Below, piece after piece: positions 61,821-64,000 of a DNA stretch of 64,000 bases; position 1 is the stretch's first letter, and each line of letters opens with the position of its first letter. The position numbers were made by a program, and so were the translations under genes. Origin of the DNA: Branchiostoma floridae (taxonomy: Eukaryota; Chordata; Leptocardii; Amphioxiformes; Branchiostomatidae); contig NC_049989.1 in assembly GCF_000003815.2 (NCBI RefSeq), forward strand, positions 15,206,058 through 15,270,057, given 5' to 3'. A model generated the notes under the pieces. That model made no database searches and had not been told where the DNA came from. It saw only the letters and a program-made list of their open reading frames with translations.

Positions 61821-62658
61821 ACTGCAAGAATTCTCACTTATGCCTGTCAGCACGTTTGTGCATTTTACGTGTAACAGAATGAAGAAACCTCCATACAGAA
61901 ATCACATTGAAGGTGCGGCCTTGTTTAAATGGCCTCCAGTAAAGAATTCATAATCTCATTTTCAATAATACTGAAACACCAAGTCTACAATGTGTATCAA
62001 AATCTGAAACAGCTTCTTTTAAGAGTTCTACATTTCTTCATTTTAGCTAACACTTGATGTGTAATAATGGCAGAATTACAATGAAAATGGTCTATTTTCA
62101 GAGGAAAAAGAAAACACATAATGGTTTCAAATATGGAAGACAAAATTTTTGCACCCGTGACATAACAAGCTCATCTGCATAGCAACAGTACCTATATGTA
62201 CGTAATACAATCTTGTCATGGACATACTTTTTTTACTCACATGTACATCATTTTAAATGTAACAACTCTGTATTTCTTCAAAGTTTGTACCAGTTCATTG
62301 CTGAGGTTGTTTTAAAACAGATATTTAGAAGAACATCACATTTAACGCTCTATGTCTTAAACCAAGACCATACATAGGAAGGGAAAATTTGTGCAATAAA
62401 TTTTAGGCAACAAATACACATAGTCTGTCTCTTGTTACTTCAGCAGCGCATCTCTTAGACTAAACCTCTTAACCTGTGTTTTGGCAACACCACAGGGGTG
62501 GAGCCAAATGGTATCTCCTTGTTCCCCTTGCGAAGGAACACTTTGGGTCTGTAACATTCAAATCAAGTTTGCAACTTTAGCTGAACAACCGTATACCGTG
62601 TGAATGATGAGCAAAACACCCCTTTGAGGAAAAAACGGTTCTAGCACGACGGTTAGTT
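61821..62658. other. Gene-free stretch, probably 3' UTR or flank of the minus-strand gene
   Basis: AT-rich. Nothing recognisable on either strand. Confidence 0.35.
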
Positions 62659-63948
62659 CTATCTTGCGGCTCCGTCATCAGTGTCGCCGATGTCAGCTTT
62701 CGTTGCTTTTGAGTCGTCCTCTTCCGGAACTTTTGGTGTGGATGATTCCTGGTCGCCAGCTTCCTTGATCGCTGGCATGTCCTTCGCTTTGTTCTCTGCG
62801 AGGTTTCCGAGCACCTGTTGTCTCTGTTGCAGTCTGTCCAGATCCTTTTGGCTGCATGTTGGAATAACAGAAAGTTAGAGATCCACCAAATTTTCATACG
62901 TTCTTTCCAAACTCTCAAGAGCACTTTTTAGATGTACAGTAGAAGCCAGTTAATTCCACAACGGATAACCACACACTTCTGATAATGATGAGGAATCCCC
63001 AAATCCCAAACTGGTCCAGCTGGATAACTTTGCATTATTGCATCATCTGGTTAATTGCACCAAATGCGCTGGCAAATGGGGTGTGCAGTTTAACGGCTTC
63101 TACTGTACAAGATTTGATATGGTTAGTACCAAAGCGTTTTCCTGAAACAAATACATTCTCAATGGATTCTTTATGCTTGTGTCATCGGTAAAAACAATCT
63201 AAGGGACCACCAAAAAGTGGTCACAATGGCCAGGTGGTTTCTAAGGATCTGGTCACATTTGTTGACGACCATTGGATGATTGCAAATTGAGGGCATTCTA
63301 GGGATGGTCGCACGTGCGTCGTACAAAGTTCAGTTCTCTTGTTACCATAAAGGCTGGCTTAGATTCTTGTCAGAGGTTCTGCAACAGCATTACTTGATAA
63401 TTCTTTGGCATCAAAATCCCCAAAAGGCCTTCCATGAATGCAAGTACTCTGTACACAGACTAGTATATGTTGGACAAATTCACTATGCAAAGACATAACA
63501 GCTGCAGCAGGGTTGTAGCCAGCACTCGTCCTTCCGTCCTTTGACGGAATTTTGAAGCTGGGGACGGAAAAAAAATTGACCATTCCGTCCTCTCTGATGG
63601 ACAAAAAACGATATGTAACGATATCAAAAAAATTGAAATTTGGACAGCTTATTAATCTACTAGCAAAATTTACACCTCAAAATGAAGGAAATAGAGTCAG
63701 AGGGTCTAGATTTCAAAATTTTCAGGGGGAACATGGCCCCTGACCCCCCTAGGAACATTGCGCGCTTAATAGGACTTCCATGCAAAAGCGAGGGGACGGA
63801 AAATGATTTCAGGCTGGCTACAACCCTGAGCTGCAGGCAGTAGAGAGTAAAGATACTGCACAGACAGCACTAACCTCAGGGGGAGGAACACAATGCCATT
63901 GATGATGTTGATCAGCTCCAGAACACTGCTGGCAGAAGGTGGGGAGAT
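62659..63948 (-). CDS. Last two coding exons of an unrecognised minus-strand gene
   Basis: Exon 63875-63948 (74 nt) lies between a TTTTCCAG acceptor and a GTTAGT donor on the minus strand. It reads ISPPSASSVLELINIINGIV then FLPL. Exon 62659-62851 follows acceptor AACATGCAG and reads QKDLDRLQQRQQVLGNLAEN, then a charged, Ser/Asp/Lys-rich tail ending DTDDGAAR and TAG at 62659-62661. The junction makes a Ser codon and stays in frame; the intron is 1023 nt. The first part is hydrophobic and helix-like, the middle a short Gln-rich coiled-coil candidate, the end disordered. I do not recognise the family. The 5' part lies right of the window. Confidence 0.6.
63508..63828. mobile_element. hAT-type MITE
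   Basis: Ends CAGGGTTGTAGCCAG and CTGGCTACAACCCTG are inverted. The 8-bp AGCTGCAG is duplicated on both sides (63500-63507 and 63829-63836), as hAT transposons make. 321 bp, no transposase. It lies in the intron of the minus-strand gene. Confidence 0.85.
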
Positions 63949-64000
63949 CTGGAAAAGTCAAGAAGAAAATTTTAATGAAATTTGACATCTATACCCTAAT

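Overview
The window is animal nuclear DNA. It has spliced genes with GT-AG introns, long AT-rich non-coding stretches, many dispersed repeats and two 100-N assembly gaps. The gene family and the repeats point to a lancelet (Branchiostoma) or a close invertebrate deuterostome. The species is an inference; the architecture is read from the sequence.

Positions 1 to about 58.9 kb hold a head-to-tail array of seven NLR-type (NACHT-LRR) immune-receptor-like genes, all on the + strand and called A to G here. A is cut by the left edge. B to G each have the same five coding exons: (1) an acidic leader of about 112-126 codons starting MGQ or MDQ; (2) a tiny exon of 123-129 nt whose peptide contains QGNKVINIGPHSTV; (3) the first half of the NACHT NTPase with Walker A GNAGIGKTT and Walker B LIILDGFDE; (4) a 1.47-1.49 kb exon with the rest of NACHT, the helical region and a short LRR block; (5) a short C-terminal exon with the stop. 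Every coding intron is phase 1. C, D and E have open reading frames of 889, 887 and 883 codons. B has a nonsense codon between the helical region and the LRRs, F a 1-nt deletion in exon 4, and G a 1-nt deletion in exon 1.

The most interesting signal is exon 2. Its motif has the spacing of the RIP homotypic interaction motif (RHIM): core I-N-I-G, then hydrophobic residues at G+5 and G+7. It also resembles the amyloid motifs next to fungal NLRs. The core is identical in all six copies. With the possible N-myristoylation start (MGQKASK in C and D, MGQRASK in G) this suggests a membrane-tethered NLR that signals by amyloid templating instead of a death-fold domain.

Each gene has an upstream non-coding leader exon ending GTGAG|GTAAGG, or a recognisable decayed version of it. 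In B, E, F and G a 13-mer matching the DR1 nuclear-receptor consensus RGGNCAAAGGTCA lies about 145-155 nt before that donor. In C the site is degraded, and in D it is deleted. Behind A and C lie inverted remnants of further 5' ends. The array carries repeat insertions that time its duplications: a fossil reverse-transcriptase fragment in intron 2, SINEs, MITEs, a fold-back element, a CR1-like LINE and an LTR remnant. Exon and intron similarities do not follow one tree, which indicates gene conversion.

From about 59 kb to the end there is mostly repeat-bearing DNA with two TIR elements and the last two coding exons of an unrelated, unrecognised gene on the minus strand (62659-63948).
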